Source: Lachnospiraceae bacterium (GTDB taxonomy: Bacteria; Bacillota; Clostridia; Lachnospirales; Lachnospiraceae). Taken from it: a stretch of DNA of 64,000 nucleotides. The notes beneath the pieces are model-generated. The model was not told the DNA's origin, did no database searches, and saw nothing but the letters and a program-made list of their open reading frames with translations. This document shows, in pieces, positions 55,796-64,000 of this stretch. Both the position numbers and the translations under genes were made by a program. The stretch spans positions 1 to 64,000 of the forward strand of contig JAFWLM010000088.1 in NCBI GenBank assembly GCA_017511045.1, in the 5' to 3' direction. The first letter of the stretch is position 1. The number at the start of each line of letters is the position of its first letter.

Positions 55796-56872
55796 ATGTC
55801 AAAAACTTCTGAATCAAAATTTGCAAAGTTTTTAAAGAAACAGGATATCGTTTTTTCACCGAAACGGTATTTTATTGATGCACTTGGTGCAATGGCACAG
55901 GGATTGTTTGCGTCCCTTCTGATCGGAACGATCCTGAAGACGATTGGAGAGCAGGCGCATGTTGAACTGTTAGTTACGATTGGTGCTTTTGCAACTGCGA
56001 TCATGGGACCTGCGATGGCGATCGCTATCGGCCGCGCTTTAAATGCGCCGCCGCTTGTTCTGTTCTCATTGGTCGCTGTCGGATGGGCAGCAAGTGAATG
56101 CGGCGGAGCAGGAGGACCGCTTGCCGTCTTCTTTATTGCAATCATTGCCTGTGAATTCGGAAAATTAGTGTCCAAAACAACCCCTGTTGACATTATCGTT
56201 ACGCCCCTGGTGACGATCCTTGTGGGCGGTATTCTCAGTGTATTTATCGCACCATATATCGGAAAGGCTGCATCTGCAGTCGGCAATGCCATTATGTGGG
56301 CAACCGAACTGCAGCCGTTCCTGATGGGTATGCTTGTATCGTTGATCGTCGGCATTGCATTAACCCTCCCAATCAGCAGTGCCGCGATCTGCGCCGCATT
56401 AGGACTGACAGGTCTTGCCGGCGGAGCAGCACTCGCAGGATGCTGTGCACAGATGGTTGGCTTTGCGATCATTAGTTTCAGGGAGAACAAATGGGGCGGA
56501 CTCGTTGCCCAGGGAATCGGAACAAGCATGCTGCAGATGGGCAATATTGTAAGGAACCCAAGGATCTGGATCCCGGCCTGCGTTGCGTCACTCGTAAACG
56601 GACCAATCGCGACCTGCCTGTTCAGGCTTCAGATGAATGGAGCGGCAGTATCCAGCGGAATGGGAACCTGTGGATTTGTTGGACAGATCGGTGTTTACAC
56701 CGGCTGGGTGAATGATGTAACCAACGGACTGAAAGCCGGAATCACGGCGATGGACTGGATCGGACTGGTAGTTGTTAGTTTCTTAGTTCCTGCCATCGTC
56801 TCCTGGCTCGTATCTCTTCTTCTTAGAAAGATCAAGTGGATCAAAGAAGGAGACCTGAAACTCGAAGTATAA
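55796..56872 (+). CDS. PTS_EIIC_2-type integral membrane protein
   Basis: 358 aa, about ten hydrophobic segments. The N-terminus (FLKKQDIVFSPKRYFIDALGAMAQGLFASLLIGTI) and the Gly/Ala-rich segment (ALGLTGLAGGAALAGCCAQMVGFAI) match the PTS_EIIC_2 family. No EIIA or EIIB gene is adjacent and no phosphorylation domain is fused, so phosphotransfer is doubtful; family members are often orphan and their substrates are not known to me. GAGGGGAG precedes the ATG. The unusual operator array upstream implies tight control. Confidence 0.75.
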   Translation: MSKTSESKFAKFLKKQDIVFSPKRYFIDALGAMAQGLFASLLIGTILKTIGEQAHVELLVTIGAFATAIMGPAMAIAIGRALNAPPLVLFSLVAVGWAASECGGAGGPLAVFFIAIIACEFGKLVSKTTPVDIIVTPLVTILVGGILSVFIAPYIGKAASAVGNAIMWATELQPFLMGMLVSLIVGIALTLPISSAAICAALGLTGLAGGAALAGCCAQMVGFAIISFRENKWGGLVAQGIGTSMLQMGNIVRNPRIWIPACVASLVNGPIATCLFRLQMNGAAVSSGMGTCGFVGQIGVYTGWVNDVTNGLKAGITAMDWIGLVVVSFLVPAIVSWLVSLLLRKIKWIKEGDLKLEV

Positions 56873-57038
56873 AAAGTAAACAAGAGGCCTGCGGTGTCTG
56901 GTGACGTGGATGTTCAAAATTTGATATGACTGCCCAACTCATTTGACGATTAGGACATTCCCGTTGCCAGGCACCCTCAAATACAAAGATTCGCCATTCG
57001 GCATAAGATATAGGATGAACAAATAAACAAAGTATAAG

Positions 57039-58364
57039 ATGGGGTACAGTAAACAAAAGATCATCGATATCGTGAAGAAGGAAAACGTTAAATTTATCCG
57101 CCTTCAGTTTGCGGATATTTTTGGCGCGATGAAAAACGTTTCGATCACCCCGAGCCAGCTTGAAAAAGCACTTGATAACAAAATGATGTTTGACGGATCC
57201 TCAATTGACGGTTTTGTCCGGATTGAGGAATCTGATATGAGTCTGCACCCGGATTACAATTCCTTCGCGATCCATCCGTGGGGGCAGGAAAACGGAAAAG
57301 TTGCTAGACTGATCTGCGATGTATATCAGAAAGACAAACCGTTTGAAGGCGATCCGCGCTATATCCTGAGAAAAGCGTTGGATAAGGCGAAAAGCATGGG
57401 CTACACCATGAATGTCGGGCCGGAATGTGAGTTCTATCTTTTTAAAAATGATGAAAGAGGCTATCCGACCTTAGACGAATATGATAGAGGAGGCTACTTC
57501 GACCTCGGACCGAATGACATCGGAGAGGAAGCTAGAAAAGATATTGTCTTAGCGCTTGAAGATCTCGGCTTTGTGATCGAGGCAAGCCACCACGAATGCG
57601 GACCGGCGCAGCACGAGATCGACTTCCGTTATGAGGAAGCCCTGCACGCAGCCGACAGCATTCAAACCTTTAAATACGCCGTTAAAAGCGTAGCTGAAAA
57701 AAGAAATCTATATGCGACGTTTATGCCGAAACCGATCTTCGGTCAGGCCGGAAACGGAATGCATCTTAATATGTCTCTGGAAAAAGACGGCGAGAACGCT
57801 TTTGTGGATGAGACCGATAAGAATGGCTTGAGCAGGGAGGCATACTCCTTTATGGCCGGTATTATGAAGCATATAGAAGGTATCACGATCTTCACAAATC
57901 CCCTTGTGAATTCTTACAAACGTCTGGTACCGGACTTTGAGGCTCCTGTATATATTGCCTGGTCAGCACAAAACAGGAGTCCTCTGATCCGGGTCCCAAG
58001 CAGCAGAGGACGGGGGACAAGGATCGAACTGAGGAGCCCGGATCCTTCCGCAAATCCGTATCTTGCTCTGGCACTTTGCCTTGAGGCAGGACTGGAAGGT
58101 ATCGAAAAGAAAATGACACCTCCGAAGTCGATCGATAAAAATATATTTGAAATGAGCAAACGGGAACTGACCAGAAGCGGGGTGAAAAAACTTCCGGGAA
58201 ATCTGTACGAGGCCATTAACAAAGTGGAAAAAGATAAGTTTGTAGCGAATGTTTTAGGAGAACATATCTATGATCGTTATATTTCCGCAAAACGCAGAGA
58301 GTGGGAAGAGTACAGCCACAGAGTCAGCAACTGGGAGATTGATGCATACTTATATAAATATTGA
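57039..58364 (+). CDS. glnA: Glutamine synthetase, type I
   Basis: 441 aa, GSI-alpha type. Diagnostic segments: MMFDGSSIDGFVRIEESDM, NVGPECEFYLF, FMPKPIFGQAGNGMHLNMSL, and SRGRGTRIELRSPDPSANPYLALA. At the position of the adenylylated Tyr397 of enteric enzymes the sequence is KNIFEMS, so Phe replaces Tyr and adenylylation is excluded; feedback inhibition is expected. No ribosome binding site is visible before ATG. In the leader, GGTGTCTGG (56893) can pair with CCAGGCACC (56967), a possible long-range stem. Confidence 0.93.
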   Translation: MGYSKQKIIDIVKKENVKFIRLQFADIFGAMKNVSITPSQLEKALDNKMMFDGSSIDGFVRIEESDMSLHPDYNSFAIHPWGQENGKVARLICDVYQKDKPFEGDPRYILRKALDKAKSMGYTMNVGPECEFYLFKNDERGYPTLDEYDRGGYFDLGPNDIGEEARKDIVLALEDLGFVIEASHHECGPAQHEIDFRYEEALHAADSIQTFKYAVKSVAEKRNLYATFMPKPIFGQAGNGMHLNMSLEKDGENAFVDETDKNGLSREAYSFMAGIMKHIEGITIFTNPLVNSYKRLVPDFEAPVYIAWSAQNRSPLIRVPSSRGRGTRIELRSPDPSANPYLALALCLEAGLEGIEKKMTPPKSIDKNIFEMSKRELTRSGVKKLPGNLYEAINKVEKDKFVANVLGEHIYDRYISAKRREWEEYSHRVSNWEIDAYLYKY

Positions 58365-58404
58365 TACCAACTGATTTTTTCAGTTTGTTACAAATTTCGC
58401 ACAC

Positions 58405-58440
58405 AGAAAAAGAGCAGGCTTTTTTGTCTGCTCTTTTTCT
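58405..58440 (+). terminator. Terminator of glnA
   Basis: AGAAAAAGAGCAG / CTGCTCTTTTTCT perfect 13-bp stem with a 10-nt T-rich loop; works in either direction. Confidence 0.85.
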
Positions 58441-58511
58441 TCTCGACCAACAGTCGATTGTATCGTTCCTGTCATAATGATATTCTATTGAGACTAGGAG
58501 GATAATATAGT

Positions 58512-59387
58512 ATGACACAGTCAACAATTGGTTCCTTTATCCGTTCTCTGCGCTTGGAAAAAGGTTTGACTCAGCTTGCATTGGCGGAGAAACTGCATGT
58601 TACAGATAAGGCTGTTTCGAAGTGGGAACGAGACCTTTCTTATCCTGACATCCGCATTCTTCCCCAGCTTGCAGATATTTTAGGCGTTACAGTAAGTGAT
58701 CTACTTCGGGAATCTGATGGCGAATCATCAAACGCGCTGCTGAAGCAGAATATGAATTATTCTGATCTGAGGGCACCTTTGCACATCATTCTGGGATGTG
58801 CAGATCTACTTGAAACCTACAAGGATAATCCGGTGAAGTTTAAAAGATATCTGGATGCGATCCGTGTTTCCGGAGAATATCTTCTTTCCGCCGTGAACCG
58901 GATGCATGGCGAAGACGACAAGTCTTCCGGCGCCTTGGAAGAACTGCTCGAAGTGAATGAGGGCAGACGTAATTCTACTGAGCCGGCTTATGATTTCAAG
59001 GGCTGCCGTATTTTGATCGCTGAAGATATCAAGGTCAATCAGGAGATCGCGCGGGAAATATTGAAAACGACAAATGCCGAGCTGGAATTTGCTGAAAACG
59101 GACAGATCTGTGTGGATATGGTAAAGGAAAAGCCGGGCGGTTATTATGATTTGATCCTGATGGATATCATGATGCCTCAATTGAACGGCATTGAGGCAGC
59201 ACGGCAGATCAGGAGCCTCCCGGATAAGGAAAGAGCGTCTGTTCCTATCATTGCCATGACTGCAAATGCAGAGGAACAGGACCGCGTCGCCGCATTCGAT
59301 GCCGGTATGAATGCATTTGTTGAAAAACCGTTCAATGCGGATATCCTTCTTCAGCAGATGAAAGAGTTCATTGCGCGTGAACCCTGA
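58512..59387 (+). CDS. XRE HTH - pseudo-histidine-kinase helix - receiver fusion
   Basis: 291 aa. Residues 6-63 are an XRE HTH (LTQLALAEKLHVTDKAVSKW). Residues 80-131 match the dimerisation/phosphotransfer helices of hybrid kinases (NMNYSDLRAPLHIILG compared with the usual NMSHDIRTPMNAIIG), but the His is replaced by Ser84 and no ATPase domain follows. Residues 165-288 are a full receiver: E171/D172, phospho-acceptor D218 in LILMDIMMP, T250 and K272. It seems derived from a hybrid kinase that lost its catalytic parts and gained a DNA-binding head. GGAGGATAATATAGT precedes the ATG. No partner kinase is adjacent. Confidence 0.8.
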   Translation: MTQSTIGSFIRSLRLEKGLTQLALAEKLHVTDKAVSKWERDLSYPDIRILPQLADILGVTVSDLLRESDGESSNALLKQNMNYSDLRAPLHIILGCADLLETYKDNPVKFKRYLDAIRVSGEYLLSAVNRMHGEDDKSSGALEELLEVNEGRRNSTEPAYDFKGCRILIAEDIKVNQEIAREILKTTNAELEFAENGQICVDMVKEKPGGYYDLILMDIMMPQLNGIEAARQIRSLPDKERASVPIIAMTANAEEQDRVAAFDAGMNAFVEKPFNADILLQQMKEFIAREP

Positions 59388-59411
59388 CATCTGCTGACAT
59401 AACTTTGCGAA

Positions 59412-59435
59412 CAGGGATTCAGCAATGAATCCCTG
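59412..59435. terminator. Hairpin between convergent HTH genes
   Basis: Perfect 10-bp stem CAGGGATTCA-GCAA-TGAATCCCTG. The tail lacks a good T run on either strand, so terminator strength is uncertain. Confidence 0.5.
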
Positions 59436-59486
59436 CATCCCCTTCTTGTGTACGAGCGCACTTCGATGACGGTCTGTTCAGCTGTC

Positions 59487-59840
59487 TCAATTACCGTTAT
59501 TTTTATAATACTTTGGATTCAGGTCTTCCAGATAGGTTACCACCTTTTGAAGGCCTTCTTCGGTTAATTGATCTGAAAACGAAATGATCTTTTGACGATA
59601 TTCATTCGTCTGGATCGTTTGTCCGTTGATATCACCCCGCAGGAGGTCATCTTGAGTACAATGAAACAATTCTGTCAGTTCAACCATTTTGCCAAAACGG
59701 GGAAGCCGTTCGCCGTGACACCACCAGGCGACGGTTGCCGGGGTAATGCCCAACTGTTTTGCAAGAGATGTTTGTCTGAACCCGTAATACTTCATGTAAG
59801 CAGTTAAATTTCTAGCAAAAATCCGGTATTCTTCTTTCAT
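59487..59840 (-). CDS. XRE-family HTH regulator
   Basis: 117 aa. HTH at residues 22-42 (QTSLAKQLGITPATVAWWCHG), then a longer helix and a C-terminal segment (FSDQLTEEGLQKVVTYLEDLNPKYYKN) like those of SOS- or phage-type small regulators. The start at 59840 has GAGGAGAAG on the reverse strand; the upstream in-frame region to 59906 has no family similarity. Convergent with the receiver fusion and divergent from the next HTH gene. Target unknown. Confidence 0.75.
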   Translation of the reverse strand: MKEEYRIFARNLTAYMKYYGFRQTSLAKQLGITPATVAWWCHGERLPRFGKMVELTELFHCTQDDLLRGDINGQTIQTNEYRQKIISFSDQLTEEGLQKVVTYLEDLNPKYYKNNGN

Positions 59841-60003
59841 GTCTTCTCCTCTTATCTCTGCAATAAGTATTATAACATAATGTTGAAAAAAAGGGGCGGA
59901 AAACATTGATAATTAAGGCGTGGAGAAGTATAATCTGATTGATAAAACACAAATACTGTATTTAAATAATGCATAATTACAGTGTTTTTGGCGGGGGGAG
60001 GAT

Positions 60004-60198
60004 ATGAAATATAGTTTGAAAGCATGTCGTGTGAATGCGAATCTTTCTCTTGAACAGGCCGCCAATATGCTTGAAATAACGAATGACTGTTTAAAACGGC
60101 TGGAAGAGGATACGGATTATCTGAAAAAAGCAGATATTTTGTTGATTGACAGGATCTGCAGGTTATATGGGATCACAGCAGAAGATATTAAACTGTGA
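60004..60198 (+). CDS. Small XRE-like HTH protein
   Basis: 64 aa, little more than one helix-turn-helix domain (LSLEQAANMLEITNDCLKRLEE, then a LIDRICRLYGITAEDIKL helix). A strong GGGGGAGG site precedes the ATG and a strong terminator follows, so it is a real short gene. It is divergent from the - strand XRE gene and could act with or against it at the shared 163-bp promoter region. Confidence 0.7.
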   Translation: MKYSLKACRVNANLSLEQAANMLEITNDCLKRLEEDTDYLKKADILLIDRICRLYGITAEDIKL

Positions 60199-60232
60199 TT
60201 AAATAATGACACAAAATGTGTTTCGATTTTTG

Positions 60233-60275
60233 CGCATAAATCGTTTCAGGTATACGATTTATGCGTCTTTTTTTG
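60233..60275 (+). terminator. Terminator of the small HTH gene
   Basis: Perfect 12-bp stem CGCATAAATCGT (60233-60244) / ACGATTTATGCG (60254-60265) and TCTTTTTTT. Confidence 0.92.
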
Positions 60276-60369
60276 TCGGAACCTGAAAAAATAGCAAATC
60301 AGCTCTTCTTATGTTAATATGTAACAAGTATCATTTTGTTCTGCATAATAGAAAGACGGAGGACTTCAC

Positions 60370-61488
60370 ATGAAATACGATTATTTAGTTGTCGGCGCAG
60401 GCCTGTTTGGTGCTGTCTTTGCAAGAGAAGCGAAGGATGCGGGAAAGAGCGTCTTAGTGATTGATAAAAGACCGAATATCGCCGGCAATGTTTATACAGA
60501 GGATATTGAAAATATCCATGTGCATAAATACGGCGCACACATCTTTCACACAAATCTGAAACATGTCTGGGATTATGTGACCCGCTTTGCGGAATTCAAC
60601 CGTTTTACGAATTCCCCGGTCGCAAACTACAAAGGTGAGCTGTTCTCACTGCCGTTCAATATGTACACCTTCAATAAGATGTGGGGTGTGGTCACTCCGG
60701 AAGAAGCTGCGGCAAAGATCGAAGAGCAGAAAAAAGCAGCCAGTATTACAGAGCCGAAGAACCTGGAAGAACAGGCAATCAGCCTGATCGGTACAGATAT
60801 CTATGAGAAATTAGTCAAAGGATATACAGAGAAGCAGTGGGGAAGACCCTGCGATCAGCTTCCGGCGTTTATCATAAAAAGACTTCCGGTCCGTCTGACC
60901 TTTGACAACAATTATTTCAACGCACTGTATCAAGGAATCCCGATCGGCGGTTACACAAAGATGGTAGCAAACATGCTCGATGGCATCGAGGTGCAGCTGG
61001 GTGTGGATTATCTCGAGAAGAAAGCTGAGCTGGATGCGATGGCAGACAAGGTCGTCTATACCGGTGCGATCGACCAGTACTTTAATTTCTCGGAAGGGAC
61101 ATTGGAGTATCGTTCCGTCCGCTTTGAGACAGAGGTTCTTGATAAGCCAAACTTCCAGGGCAATGCGGCTGTGAACTACACAGATGCAGAGACACCTTGG
61201 ACACGTATCATCGAGCACAAATGGTTCGAGTTCGGAAAAGATGAAGAAGGCAACGATCTTCCGAAGACGGTCATCAGCCGCGAGTTCAGTTCCGAGTGGA
61301 AACCGGGTGACGAGCCGTACTATCCTGTTAATGATGAGAAGAACGGTGCTGTTTATGAGACATATAAAAAGCTGGCAGAGAAGGAAGACAAGGTCATCTT
61401 CGGAGGCCGCTTAGGCGAATACAAATACTATGATATGGACCAGGTCATCGCGCGGGCACTGGAAGTAGCCGGCGAAGAACTGAAGTAA
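60370..61488 (+). CDS. glf: UDP-galactopyranose mutase
   Basis: 372-aa FAD enzyme interconverting UDP-galactopyranose and UDP-galactofuranose. FAD fold VVGAGLFGAVFAREAKDAGK, then GNVYTEDIENIHVHKYGAHIFHT, and the substrate region YTEKQWGRPCDQLPAFIIKRLPVR are diagnostic. Length is typical. GGAGG precedes the ATG. It indicates Galf-containing surface glycans; no glycan cluster adjoins, and an AEC transporter follows 16 bp later. Confidence 0.93.
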   Translation: MKYDYLVVGAGLFGAVFAREAKDAGKSVLVIDKRPNIAGNVYTEDIENIHVHKYGAHIFHTNLKHVWDYVTRFAEFNRFTNSPVANYKGELFSLPFNMYTFNKMWGVVTPEEAAAKIEEQKKAASITEPKNLEEQAISLIGTDIYEKLVKGYTEKQWGRPCDQLPAFIIKRLPVRLTFDNNYFNALYQGIPIGGYTKMVANMLDGIEVQLGVDYLEKKAELDAMADKVVYTGAIDQYFNFSEGTLEYRSVRFETEVLDKPNFQGNAAVNYTDAETPWTRIIEHKWFEFGKDEEGNDLPKTVISREFSSEWKPGDEPYYPVNDEKNGAVYETYKKLAEKEDKVIFGGRLGEYKYYDMDQVIARALEVAGEELK

Positions 61489-61504
61489 AAGGAGCATTAC
61501 CTGA

Positions 61505-62458
61505 ATGTCAAACTTAATGTTTGCTCTTAACGCAACGATTCCGTTGTTTATATTGATCGCGCTGGGATACTTTCTGCGTAAAGTCAAGATCCTTGATAAT
61601 GAGGGCTTCTTAAAAACCGCAAATAAATTCAATTTTACGCTGACGCTGCCGATGCTTTTATTCGTCGATCTTTCGTCTATGGATATCAGGGAGACCTTTG
61701 ACCTCAAATTCCTGCTTTTCTGTGCGATCGCAACCAGTATTGCTTTTTGGGGTGCATGGGGCTTTGCCAAACTCTATGTGAAGGATAAAAACGTTGTCGG
61801 GGAATTTGTTCAGGCATCCTACCGGAGCAGCACGGCTGTTTTAGGTCTTGCGCTCATTCAGAATATCTACGGAAGCAGTGGAATGGCTGGGATGATGATC
61901 CTGGGTGCGGTCCCGCTTTATAATATTTATGCAGTCATCGTATTGCAGACAGAGTCTCCGCTTGCTGATAAGACAAAGGAAAAAGGCAATATGAAAAAAG
62001 CTCTGATCGGGATCGCTAAGAATCCGATCGTTATCGGAATCATATTAGGCCTCCTTTCCTCGATCATCGGCATTCATTATCCGGAGATGATTCAAAAACC
62101 GATGGATTATATCGCCCGCCTTGCGACACCGCTGGCATTGATCTGTATCGGTGCGGAATTTAATCTGAAGAATGCGTTTAAGAGGCTGAAACTTTCGGTC
62201 GTTGCATCTGTGATCAAGATCATTATTCTTCCGGTTGTCTTTACGACGATCGCAGTCCTCATGGGCTTTCGGACAGAAAAACTCATCGCGATCTTTATCA
62301 TGCTTGCCGGATCAACAACACCTTCCTGCTTTATCATGGCGAAGCAATATGGATATGAAGGAACGGTCACATCAAGTGCTGTTGTCATAACGACTTTATT
62401 CACGTCGGTGACGATCACGCTGTTCCTGTTCCTTTTAAGAACAATGGGATTTGTATAA
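61505..62458 (+). CDS. AEC-family transporter
   Basis: 317-aa auxin-efflux-carrier-family membrane protein with two five-helix repeats (IPLFILIALGYFLRKVKILD at the start; GTVTSSAVVITTLFTSVTI at the end). Bacterial members move malate, malonate or other organic acids. AAAGGAG precedes the ATG at about 10 nt. Probably co-transcribed with glf, without clear functional link. Confidence 0.82.
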   Translation: MSNLMFALNATIPLFILIALGYFLRKVKILDNEGFLKTANKFNFTLTLPMLLFVDLSSMDIRETFDLKFLLFCAIATSIAFWGAWGFAKLYVKDKNVVGEFVQASYRSSTAVLGLALIQNIYGSSGMAGMMILGAVPLYNIYAVIVLQTESPLADKTKEKGNMKKALIGIAKNPIVIGIILGLLSSIIGIHYPEMIQKPMDYIARLATPLALICIGAEFNLKNAFKRLKLSVVASVIKIIILPVVFTTIAVLMGFRTEKLIAIFIMLAGSTTPSCFIMAKQYGYEGTVTSSAVVITTLFTSVTITLFLFLLRTMGFV

Positions 62459-62518
62459 GAAGTTATGTAATTATTGAAAATAAACTATTCTGAACAGGGA
62501 TACAGAAAGGAACGTACA

Positions 62519-63514
62519 ATGAGTGTTGATTTACGTGGAAGAAATTTCTTGAAACTACTGGACTATACGCCGGAGGAGATCCGGTATCTGGTGGATCTTT
62601 CAGCGGAACTTAAGGCAAAGAAAAAAGCCGGAGAGCCGCATCGTTATTTAGAGGGCAAAAATATAGCCCTGCTTTTTGAGAAGACGTCGACGAGAACACG
62701 CTGTTCCTTTGAAGTCGCAGGACATGACCTCGGAATGGATGTGACTTATCTGGATCCGTCCGGAAGTCAGATGGGTAACAAGGAAAGTATCGAAGATACG
62801 GCACGTGTCCTTGGACGTATGTTTGACGGCATCGAATACAGAGGTTTTGATCAGAGCATCGTGGAGACTCTGGCTGAGTATGCCGGAGTTCCTGTCTGGA
62901 ACGGTCTGACAGACCAGTTCCATCCGACGCAGATGATCGCGGACCTCCTTACGATCGAAGAGCACAAAGGAAGTCTCAAGGGAATCAATTTCACGTATTT
63001 CGGTGACGCGCGGTTTAACATGGGGAATTCCCTGATGGTTGCCTGCGCGAAGATGGGGCTTAATTATACAGCCTGCGGACCAAAGGAATACTGGCCGGAG
63101 CAGGATCTCGTCGATACCTGCAAGGAGATTGCTGAAGAGAATGGCTGCACGATCTGTCTGACGGAAGATCCGGAAGAAGGCGCAAAAAATGCAGATGTTT
63201 TATATACTGATATCTGGGTCTCCATGGGAGAGCCGGCCGAGGCATGGGCTGAGCGGATCAATGTGATGAAACCGTATCAGGTCAGTCAGCATCTGATGAG
63301 TCTTGCGAAGCCGGATGCCATCTTCATGCATTGCCTTCCGTCTTTCCACGATACAAAGACAACGATCGGAAAAGATATCTTTGAGAAGTTTGGCCTTTCT
63401 GAACTTGAGGTAACGGACGAGGTCTTCAACGGACCGCAGTCAGTTGTCTTTGATGAGGCGGAAAACCGCATGCACACGATCAAGGCGGTAATGTACGCAA
63501 CATTGATGGCATAA
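62519..63514 (+). CDS. argF: Ornithine carbamoyltransferase
   Basis: 331 aa. Carbamoyl phosphate motif STRTRCSFE, then [14 protein letters not shown] and the ornithine loop [10 protein letters not shown]. It makes citrulline from ornithine and carbamoyl phosphate. In anabolic use it feeds arginine synthesis, in catabolic use the ADI pathway; no arcA or arcC is adjacent. The ATG at 62519 follows AGAAAGG; an in-frame ATG 15 codons earlier is rejected. A very strong terminator follows. Confidence 0.93.
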   Translation: MSVDLRGRNFLKLLDYTPEEIRYLVDLSAELKAKKKAGEPHRYLEGKNIALLFEKTSTRTRCSFEVAGHDLGMDVTYLDPSGSQMGNKESIEDTARVLGRMFDGIEYRGFDQSIVETLAEYAGVPVWNGLTDQFHPTQMIADLLTIEEHKGSLKGINFTYFGDARFNMGNSLMVACAKMGLNYTACGPKEYWPEQDLVDTCKEIAEENGCTICLTEDPEEGAKNADVLYTDIWVSMGEPAEAWAERINVMKPYQVSQHLMSLAKPDAIFMHCLPSFHDTKTTIGKDIFEKFGLSELEVTDEVFNGPQSVVFDEAENRMHTIKAVMYATLMA

Positions 63515-63540
63515 CAACAAATAGAAAATACAGCAAAAAG

Positions 63541-63588
63541 AAACCTTTACTTTTTATTGAAAACAGGAATAAAAAGTAAAGGTTTTTG
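63541..63588 (+). terminator. Terminator of argF
   Basis: Perfect 18-bp stem (63541-63558 with 63568-63585), 9-nt loop and T tail. Confidence 0.92.
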
Positions 63589-63620
63589 ATTATGGTATTT
63601 TTTTTGGACAGAGTATTAAT

Positions 63621-63626
63621 TATAAT
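63621..63626 (+). promoter_or_regulatory. -10 element next to the addB start
   Basis: A perfect TATAAT ends 6 nt before the addB ATG. The argF terminator ends near 63590, so there is little room for any other promoter, and a leaderless or nearly leaderless mRNA is implied. A good -35 at standard spacing is not seen (T run at 63598-63605). Confidence 0.45.
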
Positions 63627-63632
63627 ATAGTC

Positions 63633-64000
63633 ATGAGTTTACAAATCGTTGTCGGGGCTGCGAGCTCCGGAAAATCAAATCAGCTGATCACGGATCTGAC
63701 AGAGCGTTCCTTGAGGCTTCCTGAGGAGAAGTTCTTTATTATTGTGCCGGAACAGGCAACTCTGAACATGCAGCTGAACGTTGTGAAACATCTTCAGATG
63801 CAGGGTGCAAAAGGGACCCCTGTCCTGAAGACGGCGGCGACAATGAATATTGATGTTGTCAGTTTCGACCGGCTGGCTCATGTTGTGTTTGCGGACCTTG
63901 GAATTGATGCTGCCAATATCCTGGACGATACCGGAAAAGTCCTGATCCTTAGACAGGTATTGGAAGACTGTAAAGAAGATCTGGCAGTTTACCAAAGCAA
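63633..64000 (+). CDS. addB: AddB: ATP-dependent nuclease subunit B (partial, runs off the window)
   Basis: The first 122 codons are present and open to the window edge. The N-terminus has MSLQIVVGAASSGKSNQL with the Walker A-like motif and FFIIVPEQATLNMQ, both typical of AddB/RexB of the AddAB (RexAB) double-strand-break nuclease. addA would be expected downstream. The ATG has no ribosome binding site; TATAAT (63621-63626) lies only 6 nt before it. Confidence 0.85.
   Translation, partial: MSLQIVVGAASSGKSNQLITDLTERSLRLPEEKFFIIVPEQATLNMQLNVVKHLQMQGAKGTPVLKTAATMNIDVVSFDRLAHVVFADLGIDAANILDDTGKVLILRQVLEDCKEDLAVYQS

Noticed and set aside
55796..56872. Functional sugar phosphotransferase system
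   Set aside because: No EIIA, EIIB or phosphorylation-site domain accompanies the membrane protein.
1..64000. CRISPR array, insertion sequence, prophage or integrated element
   Set aside because: No direct-repeat/spacer pattern, transposase, integrase or phage structural gene was seen.
1..64000. tRNA, rRNA, tmRNA or RNase P RNA genes
   Set aside because: No gap contains a cloverleaf-like sequence or known conserved core; most gaps are under 300 bp and explained by promoters and terminators.

Overview
The window looks like chromosome from an anaerobic Clostridia bacterium, probably Lachnospiraceae-like. Reasons: soluble flavin/Fe-S redox clusters of acetogen type, clostridial-style housekeeping genes (single-subunit glycyl-tRNA synthetase, AddB nuclease, RbgA), a THF riboswitch in front of folT, many Rho-independent terminators and strong AGGAGG ribosome binding sites. 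No rRNA or tRNA gene, insertion sequence, prophage or CRISPR array was seen. Coding density is high and most genes lie on the + strand.

Layout. 0-4.3 kb: three genes for a Sporomusa-type electron-bifurcating transhydrogenase (StnABC/NfnABC). 4.4-7.6 kb: a membrane-anchored surface protein, a THF riboswitch plus folT, and a convergent LysR regulator. 7.9-24.8 kb: mostly housekeeping (folA, trpS, a type IIA topoisomerase pair, asd, gltX, cobO, a mini UvrD helicase divergent from a DUF3048 protein, a UDP-sugar pyrophosphorylase, argS, lepA). 24.8-33.2 kb: an accessory catabolic locus with two overlapping LysR genes divergent from an MDR dehydrogenase, an anchored SGNH hydrolase, a VOC protein and a complete sugar-type ABC importer. 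Matching TTGTG-N4-CACAA palindromes sit in the divergent promoter region. 33.2-46.4 kb: hemW, azlCD, rplS, rbgA, ftsY, an M16C protease, era, recO, glyS, a PaaI thioesterase, a second SGNH hydrolase and a DUF554 protein. 46.5-53.9 kb: a CarD regulator, then a four-gene locus of a CocE/NonD-type hydrolase, a soluble fumarate-reductase-like flavoprotein, and two electron-transfer subunits that are remodelled paralogues of StnC and StnB. 54-64 kb: a MATE exporter, a lone PTS_EIIC_2-type membrane protein behind an array of TGACA half-sites, glnA, an island of three small HTH regulators including an XRE/pseudo-kinase/receiver fusion, glf, an AEC transporter, argF and the start of addB.

The best candidate for an undescribed system is the 47.3-53.9 kb locus. 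The NuoF-like subunit keeps its Fe-S-binding half but has lost the FMN/NADH-binding motifs. The StnC-like subunit has lost the NADPH-type YRR motif. A fumarate-reductase-like flavoprotein without haem or export signal is encoded alongside. I infer a cytoplasmic complex that passes electrons from a nicotinamide (or ferredoxin) through Fe-S clusters to a flavoprotein reducing an unknown unsaturated substrate, possibly released by the co-encoded hydrolase. The window also holds its full-length relative, StnABC, which allows direct comparison. All homology calls rest on motif recognition by reading; no database search was run.
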